A DNA stretch of 64,000 nt from Streptococcus ratti FA-1 = DSM 20564 (GCF_000286075.1 NZ_AJTZ01000005.1:496001-560000); one strand, 5' to 3'. Shown: positions 1 through 8,655, counted from the stretch's first letter. Numbers and translations are program-made. The notes: generated by a model from the sequence alone, not told the origin.

Positions 1-597
1 TATGAAGCTTATTTGCCTCAAATTTTAGAGGATTTGAGCCGAAAAATTCAAGCCGAAAACCAGCGTGTAAAGGCAGAAACTGGATTTAAACTGTTTGAGC
101 ATTTCCTTGCACGGGTTAAAACCAATGACAGCATGATCGAAAAATGCCAGCGTAAAAATCTTCCGGTAACAACGGAATCTGCCCTAAAAGAAATCCGTGA
201 TGCCATTGGCATTCGTATTATCTGCGGTTTTGTTGATGATATTTATAAAACAGTTGCTATCCTTAAAAAAATGGATGGTATCAGCGTTTACAATGAAAAA
301 GATTATATTGATCAGGCTAAGCCTAATGGCTATCGCTCTTATCATTTGATTTTGGAAATAAAGACGCCCTTTGAGGATTGTTTAGGCCAGAAGCCGGGAA
401 ACTATTTTGTGGAAGTTCAGTTAAGGACCATAGCTATGGATTCTTGGGCTAGTTTGGAACACCAAATGAAGTATAAACATAATATTAAGAATCCTGAACG
501 TATTGTTAAAGAACTAAAGCGCTGCGCGGACGAGCTGGCTTCTTGTGATCTCTCCATGCAGACTATCCGAAATTTAATTGCAGAAAGCGGTGAGTGA
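1..597 (+). CDS. relP: RelP small alarmone synthetase (5' end outside window)
   Basis: Small single-domain (p)ppGpp synthetase that transfers pyrophosphate from ATP to GDP or GTP in the cytoplasm. The open frame continues to base 1, so the true start lies upstream; 198 residues are visible. RelA/SpoT synthetase motifs are seen: REIRDAIGIRIICGF-like segment (KEIRDAIGIRIICGF), PNGYRSYHLIL, VEVQLRTIAMDSWASLEHQ. There is no HD hydrolase, TGS or ACT region after the synthetase fold, as expected for a small alarmone synthetase. It is followed at once by a response regulator and a sensor kinase, the known relPRS arrangement of S. mutans, in which the two-component system is linked to RelP alarmone production. 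A TTG at 13 is in frame but is not a credible start because coding continues upstream. Confidence 0.93.
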   Translation, partial: YEAYLPQILEDLSRKIQAENQRVKAETGFKLFEHFLARVKTNDSMIEKCQRKNLPVTTESALKEIRDAIGIRIICGFVDDIYKTVAILKKMDGISVYNEKDYIDQAKPNGYRSYHLILEIKTPFEDCLGQKPGNYFVEVQLRTIAMDSWASLEHQMKYKHNIKNPERIVKELKRCADELASCDLSMQTIRNLIAESGE

Positions 598-598
598 A

Positions 599-1300
599 AT
601 GTCTTTGAGTATTTTACTGGCAGAAGATGAGGAACAGCTGTCACGTGTTTATACAGCAGCTCTAGAGCATCAGGGCTATCGGGTTGATCAAGTTTATAAC
701 GGACAGGATGCTGTGAAAAAAGCAAACGACAATGTCTATGATGTTTTTATTTTGGATATTATGATGCCAGTAAAAACCGGTCTGGAAGCCTTACGTGAAA
801 TCCGTGCCAACGGAGACAGCACCCATGCGATTATGCTGACGGCTATGTCGGAAATAGAAGACAAGGTGACTGGCTTGGAAGCAGGTGCAGATGATTATTT
901 AACCAAGCCTATTTCGCTCAAAGAACTTTTGGCTCGTATGGCTTCCTTGGAGCGGCGTTTGGACAGCTTTACTGATAAAATTCTAACCTTGGGCAGTGTC
1001 AAACTTGATATTGCTCAGCAGGAAATGGCAGCCAGCAATTCTATCCGTTTAGCAGGAAAAGAATCCAAATTAATGGCTTTTTTCATGCTTAATCCCAATA
1101 AATCTTTATCGACCAGAGAAATTTTCCAGCATGTTTGGGCTAAGGATGACGATCCTGAAATAGATGAGGGCTATGTCTTTATCTATGTTTCCTATCTCAG
1201 ACAAAAGCTCAAATCCATTAAAGCGAATCTTGCTATCCTAGGGAAAGAAAATGGAGATTTCACTCTCGTGGAAACGGCAGGTGATGATTATGCTTCGTAA
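599..1300 (+). CDS. relR: RelR response regulator (OmpR/PhoB type)
   Basis: Two-component response regulator of 233 residues. Receiver domain covers about residues 1-115 with acidic pocket AEDEE (residues 8-12), phospho-acceptor Asp53 in FILDIMMP and conserved Lys in TKPISL; a winged-helix DNA-binding domain follows (about 135-230). The ATG at 599 is chosen over an in-frame TTG at 578 inside relP; it leaves one base after the relP stop, so the genes are translationally close. Its last codons overlap the start of the sensor kinase gene. By homology with S. mutans relPRS it should control relP in response to a signal sensed by RelS; the target sites are not visible here because the relP promoter lies outside. 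Confidence 0.92.
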   Translation: MSLSILLAEDEEQLSRVYTAALEHQGYRVDQVYNGQDAVKKANDNVYDVFILDIMMPVKTGLEALREIRANGDSTHAIMLTAMSEIEDKVTGLEAGADDYLTKPISLKELLARMASLERRLDSFTDKILTLGSVKLDIAQQEMAASNSIRLAGKESKLMAFFMLNPNKSLSTREIFQHVWAKDDDPEIDEGYVFIYVSYLRQKLKSIKANLAILGKENGDFTLVETAGDDYAS

Positions 1301-2525
1301 GATTAGATTTCGTTTTATCTTAATTTCTTCCCTTGCTATTCTAGGGATTTTGTTATCTTTTATCATTATTTTCAACTCGGTTCGCTATGTTCAAAATAAC
1401 GGGGAGATTGAATCTGTCTTGCGCGTCCTGTCCAAAAATGGCGGTGAATTTCCGAAACCTGATGACATTAATAAGGATCCGGAAGGAAGAAATCTATCAG
1501 GAACTATTATCAATCAGTATCAATATTATAGCTTTGTTATTAAAAATAAAAGGGAAATAACTTCTTTTAATATACAGCATATTCCTGATTTGACTAAAGA
1601 AGAGATTAGAGATTATATGGGAAATATTAATCTAAGCAGTCAAAAGATAGGTTATTTTAGGAGGAATCGTCATTTTTACGCTTACAAAGTGACAAGTCTC
1701 AAACAAAAGAGCAGGCAGTTGGTTGTTGTTTTAGATGCTACGCGTTTCGTTGATGATCGGTCAGAATTGATTGCTCTTTCTATTAGAATGTCATTTTATA
1801 GCCTCATTCTTTTTGTTCTTATTGTTTCTGTCTTTTCGGGCTTCGCTATTAAACCTTATGTTGAGAATTATGAGAAACAAAAGCGTTTCATTACAAATGC
1901 TGGACATGAATTAAAAACACCCTTATCTATTATTTCGGCTAATAATGAGCTGCAGGAACTGACAACCGGCGAGACAGAATGGACTAAAAGCACTAAAGAT
2001 CAAGTCGAACGCTTAACACTTTTAATCAATCGGCTAGTAAGTCTAGCCAGACTGGAAGAACAGCCAGATCTTGTTCTTGAAAGGGTTGATTTTTCAAAAA
2101 TTGCGCAGGATGCAGCAGAAGCTTTTAAAGCTCCTATTATTAAAGACGGGAAAACGTTTGAGATGGCCATTGATTCTAATATCCATGTCAAGGCTGAAGA
2201 AAAATCTCTATTTGAACTAGTTACCCTTTTGGTGGATAATGCTAATAAGTACTGTGATGACGGCGGAAAAGTGAGTGTTAAACTCAGCAAAACCAGCAGC
2301 TTTAAAAAGGCAAAGCTAGAAGTTTCAAATACCTTTAAAGAAGGTGCGAAAATTGATTACAGCCGTTTCTTCGACCGTTTTTATCGGGAAGATGAATCTC
2401 ACAATAATCAAACATCCGGTTACGGTATTGGACTGTCAATGGCGCAGAGCATTGTTAACATCTTCAAAGGGAAAATTTCTGTTTCCTATAAGAATGACAT
2501 CATTACTTTTAAGGTAGTGCTCTAA
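1290..2525 (+). CDS. relS: RelS sensor histidine kinase
   Basis: Membrane sensor kinase, 411 residues. Two membrane segments (about residues 8-30 and 165-188) enclose an extracytoplasmic loop of about 135 residues. The DHp H-box reads NAGHELKTPLS with His206 as phospho-acceptor; the ATPase domain has the N-box LVDNANKYCDDGG and a G2-like box SGYGIGLSMAQ. ATG at 1290 has an AGGTG ribosome site seven bases upstream; an ATG at 1284 is too close to it. The start overlaps the relR stop by 11 bases, which fits coupled translation. The partner is RelR. The sensed signal cannot be deduced; the loop resembles no domain I recognise. Confidence 0.9.
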   Translation: MLRKIRFRFILISSLAILGILLSFIIIFNSVRYVQNNGEIESVLRVLSKNGGEFPKPDDINKDPEGRNLSGTIINQYQYYSFVIKNKREITSFNIQHIPDLTKEEIRDYMGNINLSSQKIGYFRRNRHFYAYKVTSLKQKSRQLVVVLDATRFVDDRSELIALSIRMSFYSLILFVLIVSVFSGFAIKPYVENYEKQKRFITNAGHELKTPLSIISANNELQELTTGETEWTKSTKDQVERLTLLINRLVSLARLEEQPDLVLERVDFSKIAQDAAEAFKAPIIKDGKTFEMAIDSNIHVKAEEKSLFELVTLLVDNANKYCDDGGKVSVKLSKTSSFKKAKLEVSNTFKEGAKIDYSRFFDRFYREDESHNNQTSGYGIGLSMAQSIVNIFKGKISVSYKNDIITFKVVL

Positions 2526-2540
2526 TGTTAGAATATAAAA

Positions 2541-2580
2541 AATGAGGTTGGGCAAAAAGTCCAACCTCATTAATATTAAT
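2541..2580 (+). terminator. Terminator after relS
   Basis: An 11-bp perfect inverted repeat (AATGAGGTTGG / CCAACCTCATT) with a 9-base loop starts 15 bases after the relS stop. The arm is A/T-rich on the outside but the T-run is short, so efficiency is uncertain. It also opens the larger intergenic repeat that follows. Confidence 0.7.
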
Positions 2581-2866
2581 TAGAGTTCGTTTTAACATCA
2601 TAAGGCAGTGGTTGGGAGAAACTCTGTTAGCTTTAGCTAACCTAGAGTTTCCCCTGCACAGTTCATTAGGCACTTTAGTGCCAATGAGCCACTGTTGAAT
2701 GGCAGTTTCGTTCGCGTTTTACGCTCTTTAGCTGACCGATTCAACTGTGCGGGGGTGGGAGTGAATCGGTCTGGGGAGAGACCGTTTCAGGTCACCGCCT
2801 AGAAATTAGGGAGCGGTGAGAACCAAAATTTTCAATTTTTGGGTTGATCCCACTCCCATTTTGAGT
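2581..2866. repeat. Palindrome-rich intergenic repeat, copy 1
   Basis: No gene is seen between relS and the DUF1304 gene. The stretch is packed with inverted repeats: GAAACTCT/AGAGTTTC near 2618-2651, GGCACT/AGTGCC near 2669-2682, TCACCGC/GCGGTGA near 2792-2819, and CCAAAATTTT/AATTTTTGG near 2823-2841. Landmarks GCAGTGGTTG (2605) and CAACTGTGCGG (2742) recur in the same order before the mvaA 3' end (16612 and 16673), and the CCAAAATTTT-N-AATTTTTGG palindrome recurs after potD. This marks a multicopy intergenic element family. The last arm ends in a GTGGGAGTG/CACTCCCA pairing typical of streptococcal terminators. Confidence 0.7.
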
Positions 2867-2869
2867 CTG

Positions 2870-3220
2870 TTAGAAAAGATAGAGTACAGCCGTGATAATA
2901 GCTAGGCCGCCCTGTGTCAGTAAAATTTTAGGATTGCTGCTGTAAGCACCGTATGCAGCCACTAAAATAATATAAACTAAAATTGGCAAGATAAGCGATG
3001 CATTAAAAATCAGTCCGTAAAGCAATCCCAGACCCAGAAGACCATTGTAAATCCCTTGATTTTTAAATAGTGTATCAATTTCTTTTTCAGCTAATTTTTC
3101 TTGACTCATTCCAAAGACTTGAGCTGTCTTAGCAGACTGTGTGGCTAAAGTTTCCAAATACATAATGTAGAAAAATTCCAAAGCAATTAAAATAACCAAA
3201 ATACTCTTAATGATTGACAT
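2870..3220 (-). CDS. DUF1304 family membrane protein
   Basis: Small integral membrane protein of 116 residues with about four hydrophobic segments (residues 5-25, 58-76, 77-95, 101-115). The pattern MYLE near residue 20 followed by NQGIYNGLLGLGLL near residue 54 is characteristic of the DUF1304 family; the molecular function of this family is not established. A strong AGGAGG ribosome site sits seven bases before the ATG. It is transcribed toward the repeat at 2581-2866, which probably supplies its terminator, and stands in the same direction as the LysR gene behind it but with a separate gap of 110 bases. Confidence 0.8.
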   Translation of the reverse strand: MSIIKSILVILIALEFFYIMYLETLATQSAKTAQVFGMSQEKLAEKEIDTLFKNQGIYNGLLGLGLLYGLIFNASLILPILVYIILVAAYGAYSSNPKILLTQGGLAIITAVLYLF

Positions 3221-3330
3221 GCTTGCCTCCTAATAGTAATGCTTTAGTATTATAAAATTTATTGCCGGACTTTGCAAGAAATTGGATTGTTTTTGAGGCC
3301 TTTATAGATTTGCAGCATTTGGAGTTTGGG

Positions 3331-4239
3331 TTAGAGAGTGTTTTGGCGGTATTGTTTCAGACTTTCCTTGACAGCCTTGATAAATTCCTGAGTAATGGAA
3401 GTGTCTTGCTTGCGATTATTGCTAACAAAGCCCAGAGTATGGATATGACTGTCCTTGAGAGGAACAAGGACGATTTGATCCTTAATAAAACTGTTAACAA
3501 GTCCCAAGCCAGAAGCATAGGCATCTGATCCGCAAAGAATATTCATGATGGTGCCGCGGTCATTGCTGTAAAAAACAGACTGATTTTCTGGAGTATCAAG
3601 GGTATCTTCATCAAAATTAAGTCCGGAAGTTTCTTGTCGGAAACGGACCTGCTTATAATCTTTTAATTGCGCTTTTTCAATGACCTTTTGTTTAGCAAGC
3701 GGATGGTCTTTTCTAAGGAAAATCCGTGTTGGAAAATCCCCCAGAGCTGTAAAGGTAAGATCATTTTGCTTAAAATAGCGTTCTAAAATGTGGCGGTTGT
3801 CATCATTAAGATAAAGAATTCCCAAGTCACTTTCAAAAGTGAGAACGCTCTCCAGAATTTTTTTGGTTGTTGTCTCAATCAGGTGGAAATGCTGATAGTT
3901 ATGCTTAAAACTTTCAGCGATATCCAGCAGCGGCATTGCCAAAAAATCATAATGATGAGAAGTAATTGTGAAGCTATTCTTATAGTTATCCTGATAACGC
4001 TGTTTTAAAAGATCAATTTCTCCCAAAATGCGTTTGGCGTATTTAAGAAAATCATAGCCGTCATCTGTTAAACGAGTCCCTGTGTTGGAACGAATAAAGA
4101 GCTGAACACCTAATTCAATTTCTAATTCTTTGATGGAGGAGGAAAGATTAGGCTGAGTGACATAAAGTTTTTTAGCAGCTTCGCTGAAAGAACCAGTCTC
4201 AGCAATAGCTTCAACATAGCGACATTGTTGAAAATTCAT
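3331..4239 (-). CDS. homR: LysR-family regulator, HomR/CysR/MetR type
   Basis: DNA-binding activator of 302 residues. The N-terminal winged helix-turn-helix is typical (ETGSFSEAAKKLYVTQPNLSSSIKELE, residues about 14-40), followed by a LysR substrate-binding domain to the C-terminus. It is divergent from the cystine-transporter operon whose control region carries an ATAA-N10-TTAT LysR-type palindrome. In S. mutans HomR is a LysR regulator reported to activate tcyDEFGH, metBC and uncharacterised thiosulfate-related genes, and its position next to this operon fits. The symbol is an inference from family plus context: CysR or MetR are close paralogues that would look similar. Ribosome site GAAGGAGA precedes the ATG. 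Confidence 0.72.
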   Translation of the reverse strand: MNFQQCRYVEAIAETGSFSEAAKKLYVTQPNLSSSIKELEIELGVQLFIRSNTGTRLTDDGYDFLKYAKRILGEIDLLKQRYQDNYKNSFTITSHHYDFLAMPLLDIAESFKHNYQHFHLIETTTKKILESVLTFESDLGILYLNDDNRHILERYFKQNDLTFTALGDFPTRIFLRKDHPLAKQKVIEKAQLKDYKQVRFRQETSGLNFDEDTLDTPENQSVFYSNDRGTIMNILCGSDAYASGLGLVNSFIKDQIVLVPLKDSHIHTLGFVSNNRKQDTSITQEFIKAVKESLKQYRQNTL

Positions 4240-4393
4240 AATAATCTCCTTCTTCCTGAAACTTTTCTGACATTATAACAAAAAAGTCCTTAGAAAATCT
4301 GCAAAAAACTGATAGAAAAAAATAAAGAGCTGATAAATTTTTCTTATAGCCTGTTATTATTTCTTTTTTTGCTAGCAATGCTTCTAAACTGTC

Positions 4394-4470
4394 ATAACTA
4401 AAATTTATAGCAGTCCATAAAAAAGATAGATTATGCAAGGTGTCAGAGAGGTGGTAGGATAAAGTCATAT
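4394..4470 (+). promoter_or_regulatory. Operator/promoter copy A before tcyD operon
   Basis: Sixty bases (4394-4453) match 8580-8639 with one mismatch. The core contains ATAA-N10-TTAT (ATAAAAAAGATAGATTAT, 4417-4434), a palindrome of LysR type, followed by a likely -10 (TAGGAT, 4455-4460) with no good -35, as expected for an activator-dependent promoter. A related third copy stands before the gene at 40395. The likely ligand-responsive regulator is the adjacent HomR-like protein. Confidence 0.75.
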
Positions 4471-4492
4471 CACGATTTAAGGAGATGGGCTT

Positions 4493-5500
4493 ATGACAAA
4501 CAGTAAAAAAGAATGGGTCTTAAGGGCTTTCAGAGGTGAAGAAGTAAATAAAGTTCCTGTAGGTTTTTGGTATCATTTCTTGCCAGAAGAGGAATTAGGA
4601 CAGGGTCTTGATAATCCTGAGCTTTTTAAGAAGAATCTTCAAGGACATCAACAATTCATTAAAGAAGTAGAGCCTGATTTTATCAAATTGATGAGTGATG
4701 GTTTTTTCACATATCCGAATGAATTGATTCATAAAGGTCTTACTTCGGTTCAAGAATTGGCTAATATTTCTTCTATTGGTGAAGATCATCCTTGGTTTGA
4801 TCAACAGGTGGAACTGGTTAAAGCAATTAAGAAGAGCTTCACTGAAGATATCGTAGCAATTTATAACATCTTTGCTCCAGTAACCTATCTTAAGTGGCAA
4901 TTATCTGGTCAAGTAGCTCATGGTGATGACATCATTGCTCAATTTTTGCAAGAAGATGCCCAAACTTTAAAAAAAGTTTTGAATGTGATTGCTGGAGATA
5001 TTGCTATCTTGACTAAAAAGGTCATTGCTGAAGCTGGTATTGAAGGTATTTATCTCAGTGTACAATCCATCCAAGATAGCAGAGTAAATTCTGAAGATTA
5101 TAGTAACTATATTGCTCCTAGTGATTTGGCTATCATTGAAGCTGCTCATCAAGTGCGTGGTTTAACAGTTCTCCACATCTGCGGTTATGAGGGAGCAAGC
5201 AATGATATAAAACTCTTCAAAGATTATCCAGCTCAAGTCTTTAATTGGGCTGTTGGTCCAGAAGGTATTAGTTTGGCTCAAGGCCGTAAACTTTTTAATG
5301 GAAAAACTGTTTTAGGGGGATTTGTTAATACTGAGAACGGCATTCTCTATAAGGGCAGTAAGGAAGAAATTCAAGAGGAAGTAAAGAAATTATTGCAAGA
5401 ATCTGGTCCGTTAGCTACGGTTATAGGTGCAGATTGTACTATTCCAAGTGATATTGCCACTGAGCGCATTGCTTGGGTCAAAGAAGCAGTAATTTCGTAA
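4493..5500 (+). CDS. tcyD: URO-D superfamily protein, putative zinc thiol-methyltransferase (TcyD)
   Basis: Protein of 335 residues with the uroporphyrinogen decarboxylase-like barrel. It carries His228-x-Cys230 in LHICGYEG and Cys315 in IGADCTIP, the His-x-Cys...Cys zinc signature of MtaA/MtbA-type methylthiol transferases, not of haem-making HemE. No other haem synthesis gene is in the window and streptococci generally lack the pathway. It is first in an operon with an amino-acid ABC transporter (22 bases to the next gene), so a role in handling a thiol or methylthio compound imported by that transporter is inferred. The symbol follows the S. mutans tcyDEFGH naming as I remember it. Ribosome site AAGGAGAT. 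Confidence 0.72.
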   Translation: MTNSKKEWVLRAFRGEEVNKVPVGFWYHFLPEEELGQGLDNPELFKKNLQGHQQFIKEVEPDFIKLMSDGFFTYPNELIHKGLTSVQELANISSIGEDHPWFDQQVELVKAIKKSFTEDIVAIYNIFAPVTYLKWQLSGQVAHGDDIIAQFLQEDAQTLKKVLNVIAGDIAILTKKVIAEAGIEGIYLSVQSIQDSRVNSEDYSNYIAPSDLAIIEAAHQVRGLTVLHICGYEGASNDIKLFKDYPAQVFNWAVGPEGISLAQGRKLFNGKTVLGGFVNTENGILYKGSKEEIQEEVKKLLQESGPLATVIGADCTIPSDIATERIAWVKEAVIS

Positions 5501-5522
5501 GATAAGAAAGGGAGATTATTAC

Positions 5523-6380
5523 ATGGCTAAGAAAAAATGGATTATTGCAGGAGGAATATTGGTACTCCTTGTTGGCGGAACAATTATTGGGCGCCAATTG
5601 GCGGGAAATGGTGCTACAGGTGGAAAAGTGACGACTTTAAAGGTGGCTCATACTCAAAATTATGTTCCCTATGATTATGTCAATGATAAGGGTGAAAATA
5701 CTGGTTATGAAGTGGAAGTCTTGAAGGCTATTGATAAAAAGTTACCTGATTATAAATTTAAATATACAGGAACCAGCGATGAGGATTTACTCATTGGTCT
5801 TGAATCGGGTAAGTATGATATTGGAACCAAGGGGGCTTGGTATACAAAAGAGCGTGCTAAAAAATTTATCATTCCCAAAGATGCTATTGGTGCTAGTGTC
5901 ATCGGTTTTACTATTAGAAAAGATGAGGAAAAGACGGTTACTGATATTGATTCTTTTGCGAAATCAGGTGGAAAACTTGTTCCGATTTCTCCGCAAAATG
6001 CCCAGTGGAATGTTATTGAAGATTATAATAAAAAACACAGTGACGCTCCAATTGATTTGAAATCGGCAGAAAGTTTTACAGTGGCAGATGCTTATGCATG
6101 GGTTTTAGAAGGTCGTTACGATGCTTATTTTGATATTAAGTTATCCTTTAAACAGGCTGTTAAGGACAAGGATGGGGCCTACCATAAGTATGCCGATAAA
6201 CTAACTTGGATTCCTTATAAAGGAATTGAAACATATCCATTGGTTCATCGCAGTAAGGCTAATCAAAAATTTGTCAAGGCTTACAATAAGGCTATTAAAG
6301 AATTGAAGAAGGATGGAACTTTAGCAAAACTGTCTAAAAAGTATTTTGGAGAAGATGTCTTTAATTATGTTACAAAATAG
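5523..6380 (+). CDS. tcyE: Cystine-type ABC transporter substrate-binding protein (TcyE)
   Basis: Extracellular solute-binding protein family 3, 285 residues, delivering an amino acid (probably cystine or a related sulfur compound) to the permeases that follow. N-terminal Lys-rich start and a hydrophobic segment (residues 6-24) form a signal or membrane anchor; no lipobox cysteine is present, which is unusual for a Gram-positive binding protein. The family-3 fold is visible from VAHTQNYVPYDYVND through LESGKYDIGTKG to the C-terminal KKYFGEDVF. Ribosome site GGGAGA. It shares overall pattern with the separate binding protein at 8685. Confidence 0.82.
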   Translation: MAKKKWIIAGGILVLLVGGTIIGRQLAGNGATGGKVTTLKVAHTQNYVPYDYVNDKGENTGYEVEVLKAIDKKLPDYKFKYTGTSDEDLLIGLESGKYDIGTKGAWYTKERAKKFIIPKDAIGASVIGFTIRKDEEKTVTDIDSFAKSGGKLVPISPQNAQWNVIEDYNKKHSDAPIDLKSAESFTVADAYAWVLEGRYDAYFDIKLSFKQAVKDKDGAYHKYADKLTWIPYKGIETYPLVHRSKANQKFVKAYNKAIKELKKDGTLAKLSKKYFGEDVFNYVTK

Positions 6381-6389
6381 GAGGTTAGT

Positions 6390-7085
6390 ATGGTTTCTTA
6401 TACACCAACTTATGTTTTTAAATTTTTACCGACTATTTTAAATGCTCTTCCTTTAACACTATGGGTTATCTTTTTAACAGTTCTTTTGGGCTCTTTGCTA
6501 GGAGCAGGACTTGCTTGGGCGCAACTGAATTCTGCAAGTGATGGCTGGGTAGCTTTTGCTAAGGCATATGTTTTTATTTTAAGATGCACGCCACCGATTG
6601 TTTTGCTGTTTATGGTTTTTTATGGTTTGCCAGAATTCTTGACTTGGTGGCTTCATTTGGATGTTGATGATTGGTCACGGACTGTTTTTGTGGTTGTTAC
6701 CATGATACTGTTATTTGCAGCTTCTATTTCTGAAGTTTTTAAAGCTGCCTATTTGGCTGTACCTAAAGGACAATTAGAGGCTGGTCTCAGTATTGGCTTA
6801 ACTGGTTTTCAAACTTTTGTTCGTATTCTTTTACCACAGGCTTTTAAGATTGCCTTGCCTAATATAACGACTGCCATTTTAAATTTGATGAAAGATGCGG
6901 CTTTGGCTTATACGATTGGCCTCGTAGATGTTATGGGAGCAGGAAATTTAATCATTAGTCGAAATTTGGGAAATTACTCTTTGGAAACTTATACAGCAGT
7001 TGCGCTTATTTATTGGGGAATTGCCTTGATTTTATCCTTAGTATCGCATTTCATGGAATATAGTCTTAGTAAAGGAAATGCTTAG
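6390..7085 (+). CDS. tcyF: Amino acid ABC transporter permease (TcyF)
   Basis: Membrane permease of the HisMQ family, 231 residues, with about five hydrophobic helices. The cytoplasmic EAA loop is recognisable as AVPKGQLEAGLSIGLTGF followed by ILLPQAFKIALPN, which contacts the ATPase. It pairs with the next permease to make a heterodimeric channel for the substrate bound by TcyE. Ribosome site TAGGAGG lies nine bases after the preceding stop, and the gene is separated from the next by eight bases, so it is an internal operon gene. Confidence 0.85.
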   Translation: MVSYTPTYVFKFLPTILNALPLTLWVIFLTVLLGSLLGAGLAWAQLNSASDGWVAFAKAYVFILRCTPPIVLLFMVFYGLPEFLTWWLHLDVDDWSRTVFVVVTMILLFAASISEVFKAAYLAVPKGQLEAGLSIGLTGFQTFVRILLPQAFKIALPNITTAILNLMKDAALAYTIGLVDVMGAGNLIISRNLGNYSLETYTAVALIYWGIALILSLVSHFMEYSLSKGNA

Positions 7086-7093
7086 GAGGGGTT

Positions 7094-7768
7094 ATGGATT
7101 TTTCTTATATTTTTCATACATTTTTTCTTTCCTTAAAAGGTGTTCCTGTGACCTTAGCTATTATGATAGTTTCTATATTGTTGAGTTTTTTACCTGCTTT
7201 GTTTTTGGCTTTGGGGAGAATTTACAAGGTAAAAGGTGTGACGACTTTTTCGATTATCTATCTAGCCTTTATTAGAGCAACTCCGCCTATTCTTTTAATT
7301 CTCTTTTTTTATAGCCTTCTACCCAGTGTTTTGAATACTATTTTAAAATCAAGTGGACTAGATATTTTTAAGCTTAATCCTATTTATTATGCTTTTATTA
7401 TCTTTAGTCTCATGACAACAGGAAGTTTATCAGAAATTTTACGTTCTGCTATTTTAACGGTTAATAAAGGGCAATTAGAAGCAGCACAATCTATCGGTTT
7501 AACAACGACACAAGGCTATCTTAGAATTGTCTTTCCGCAAGCTTTGAAATCTGCTCTTCCCAATCTTTGTAATCTAGTCATCAATATTGTTAAGGGAACG
7601 TCTCTTGTTTTTGTCATGACGGTTAAGGATATTACAGCGATAGCTAAAGTTGAAGCAGCACATGGTTATCAATATTTCGAATCTTATCTTGTGATTTTCA
7701 TTATTTACATTATTATCTGCGGTTTGATTCAATGGGCTTTTTCAGTTTTAGAAAAGCATTTTGCTTAA
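7094..7768 (+). CDS. tcyG: Amino acid ABC transporter permease (TcyG)
   Basis: Second HisMQ-type permease, 224 residues. The EAA loop reads TVNKGQLEAAQSIGLTTTQ followed by IVFPQALKSALPN, parallel to the upstream paralogue. About five membrane helices are visible. ATG at 7094 is preceded by AGGAGGGG overlapping the end of tcyF; an upstream overlapping frame beginning at 7078 encodes no recognisable protein. Expected to form the transmembrane heterodimer with TcyF. Confidence 0.85.
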   Translation: MDFSYIFHTFFLSLKGVPVTLAIMIVSILLSFLPALFLALGRIYKVKGVTTFSIIYLAFIRATPPILLILFFYSLLPSVLNTILKSSGLDIFKLNPIYYAFIIFSLMTTGSLSEILRSAILTVNKGQLEAAQSIGLTTTQGYLRIVFPQALKSALPNLCNLVINIVKGTSLVFVMTVKDITAIAKVEAAHGYQYFESYLVIFIIYIIICGLIQWAFSVLEKHFA

Positions 7769-7777
7769 GGAGAATAC

Positions 7778-8542
7778 ATGTTAGAAATTAAAAATTTATC
7801 AAAACAATTTGGGGACAAGCTTGTCCTTGAAAATGTTAATTTAACTGTCAATAAGGGTGATGTCGTCGTTATCTTGGGTCCTAGTGGCTCAGGGAAAACA
7901 ACCTTTTTGCGCTGTCTTAATCACTTGGAAAAAGCAGACCAAGGACATTTAACTTTAGATGGACAAACCTATGATTTAGCAACACTTAATCGTAAAGAAA
8001 TATTGACCATTAGGCAAAAGACAGCCTTTGTTTTTCAACATTATAATCTCTTTGCTAATAAGACAGCTTTGGAGAATATTTTGGAAGGTCTGGTCACTGC
8101 AAGAAAAATTCCAAAAGAGCAGGCTATTAAAATTGCAGAGCAAGCACTTGAAAAAGTAGGGTTACTGACTTATAAGGATTATTATCCTAGTCAATTATCA
8201 GGTGGCCAGCAACAAAGAATCGGTATTGCCCGTGCTATTGCAGTCAAGCCGGATCTTATCTTTTTCGATGAGCCAACATCAGCACTTGACCCTGAATTGA
8301 TTGGCGATGTTTTAGGTGTCATGAAACAGTTGGCTGAGGAAGGTGTTACCATGATTGTGGTCACGCATGAAATGAGCTTTGCCAAAGATGTTGCCAATCA
8401 TGTTATTTTTATGGATGGTGGACATATTATTGAAGAAGCAGCACCAAAGGAATTTTTCTCAAAACCTAAAGAAGATAGGACTCGTCGCTTTTTAGCTCGG
8501 ATTCTATCTGATGATAGTTATTCAGTAAATTATATATTGTGA
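7778..8542 (+). CDS. tcyH: Amino acid ABC transporter ATP-binding protein (TcyH)
   Basis: ATPase subunit of 254 residues energising the TcyEFG importer. Walker A GPSGSGKT (about residue 37), Q-loop [11 protein letters not shown] signature [14 protein letters not shown], Walker [15 protein letters not shown] and switch His in VTHEMSF are all intact. Nine bases after tcyG; last gene of the operon, followed directly by a hairpin terminator beginning at its stop codon. The C-terminus is slightly longer than usual after the conserved REFLxRI-like region (RRFLARIL). Confidence 0.9.
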   Translation: MLEIKNLSKQFGDKLVLENVNLTVNKGDVVVILGPSGSGKTTFLRCLNHLEKADQGHLTLDGQTYDLATLNRKEILTIRQKTAFVFQHYNLFANKTALENILEGLVTARKIPKEQAIKIAEQALEKVGLLTYKDYYPSQLSGGQQQRIGIARAIAVKPDLIFFDEPTSALDPELIGDVLGVMKQLAEEGVTMIVVTHEMSFAKDVANHVIFMDGGHIIEEAAPKEFFSKPKEDRTRRFLARILSDDSYSVNYIL

Positions 8543-8570
8543 TCCAACTTTCTTGTTGGATTTTTTTATA
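8543..8570 (+). terminator. Terminator after tcyH
   Basis: TCCAAC/GTTGGA stem (8543-8548 with 8555-8560) followed by seven T. It ends the tcy operon just before control-region copy B, so the next operon has its own promoter. Confidence 0.85.
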
Positions 8571-8579
8571 AGATGAACT

Positions 8580-8655
8580 ATAACTAAAATTTATAGCAGT
8601 CCATAAAAAAGATAGATTATGCAAGGTGTTAGAGAGGTGATAAGATTAAGAGAAA
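8580..8655 (+). promoter_or_regulatory. Operator/promoter copy B before SBP-GNAT-GST operon
   Basis: Bases 8580-8639 repeat the tcyD control region (4394-4453) with one change. The ATAA-N10-TTAT core is at 8603-8620 and a -10-like TAAGAT at 8641-8646. An ATG inside this block (8619) is not a start because it lies within the operator. Both operons should therefore answer to the same LysR-type activator. Confidence 0.75.

Noticed and set aside
4211-4468. Minus-strand 85-codon frame across the tcyD control region
   Set aside because: It covers the duplicated operator and the LysR start; no family or ribosome site supports it.
4493-5500. HemE, uroporphyrinogen decarboxylase of haem synthesis
   Set aside because: It has zinc His-x-Cys and Cys residues of the methyltransferase branch, and no haem synthesis genes are nearby.
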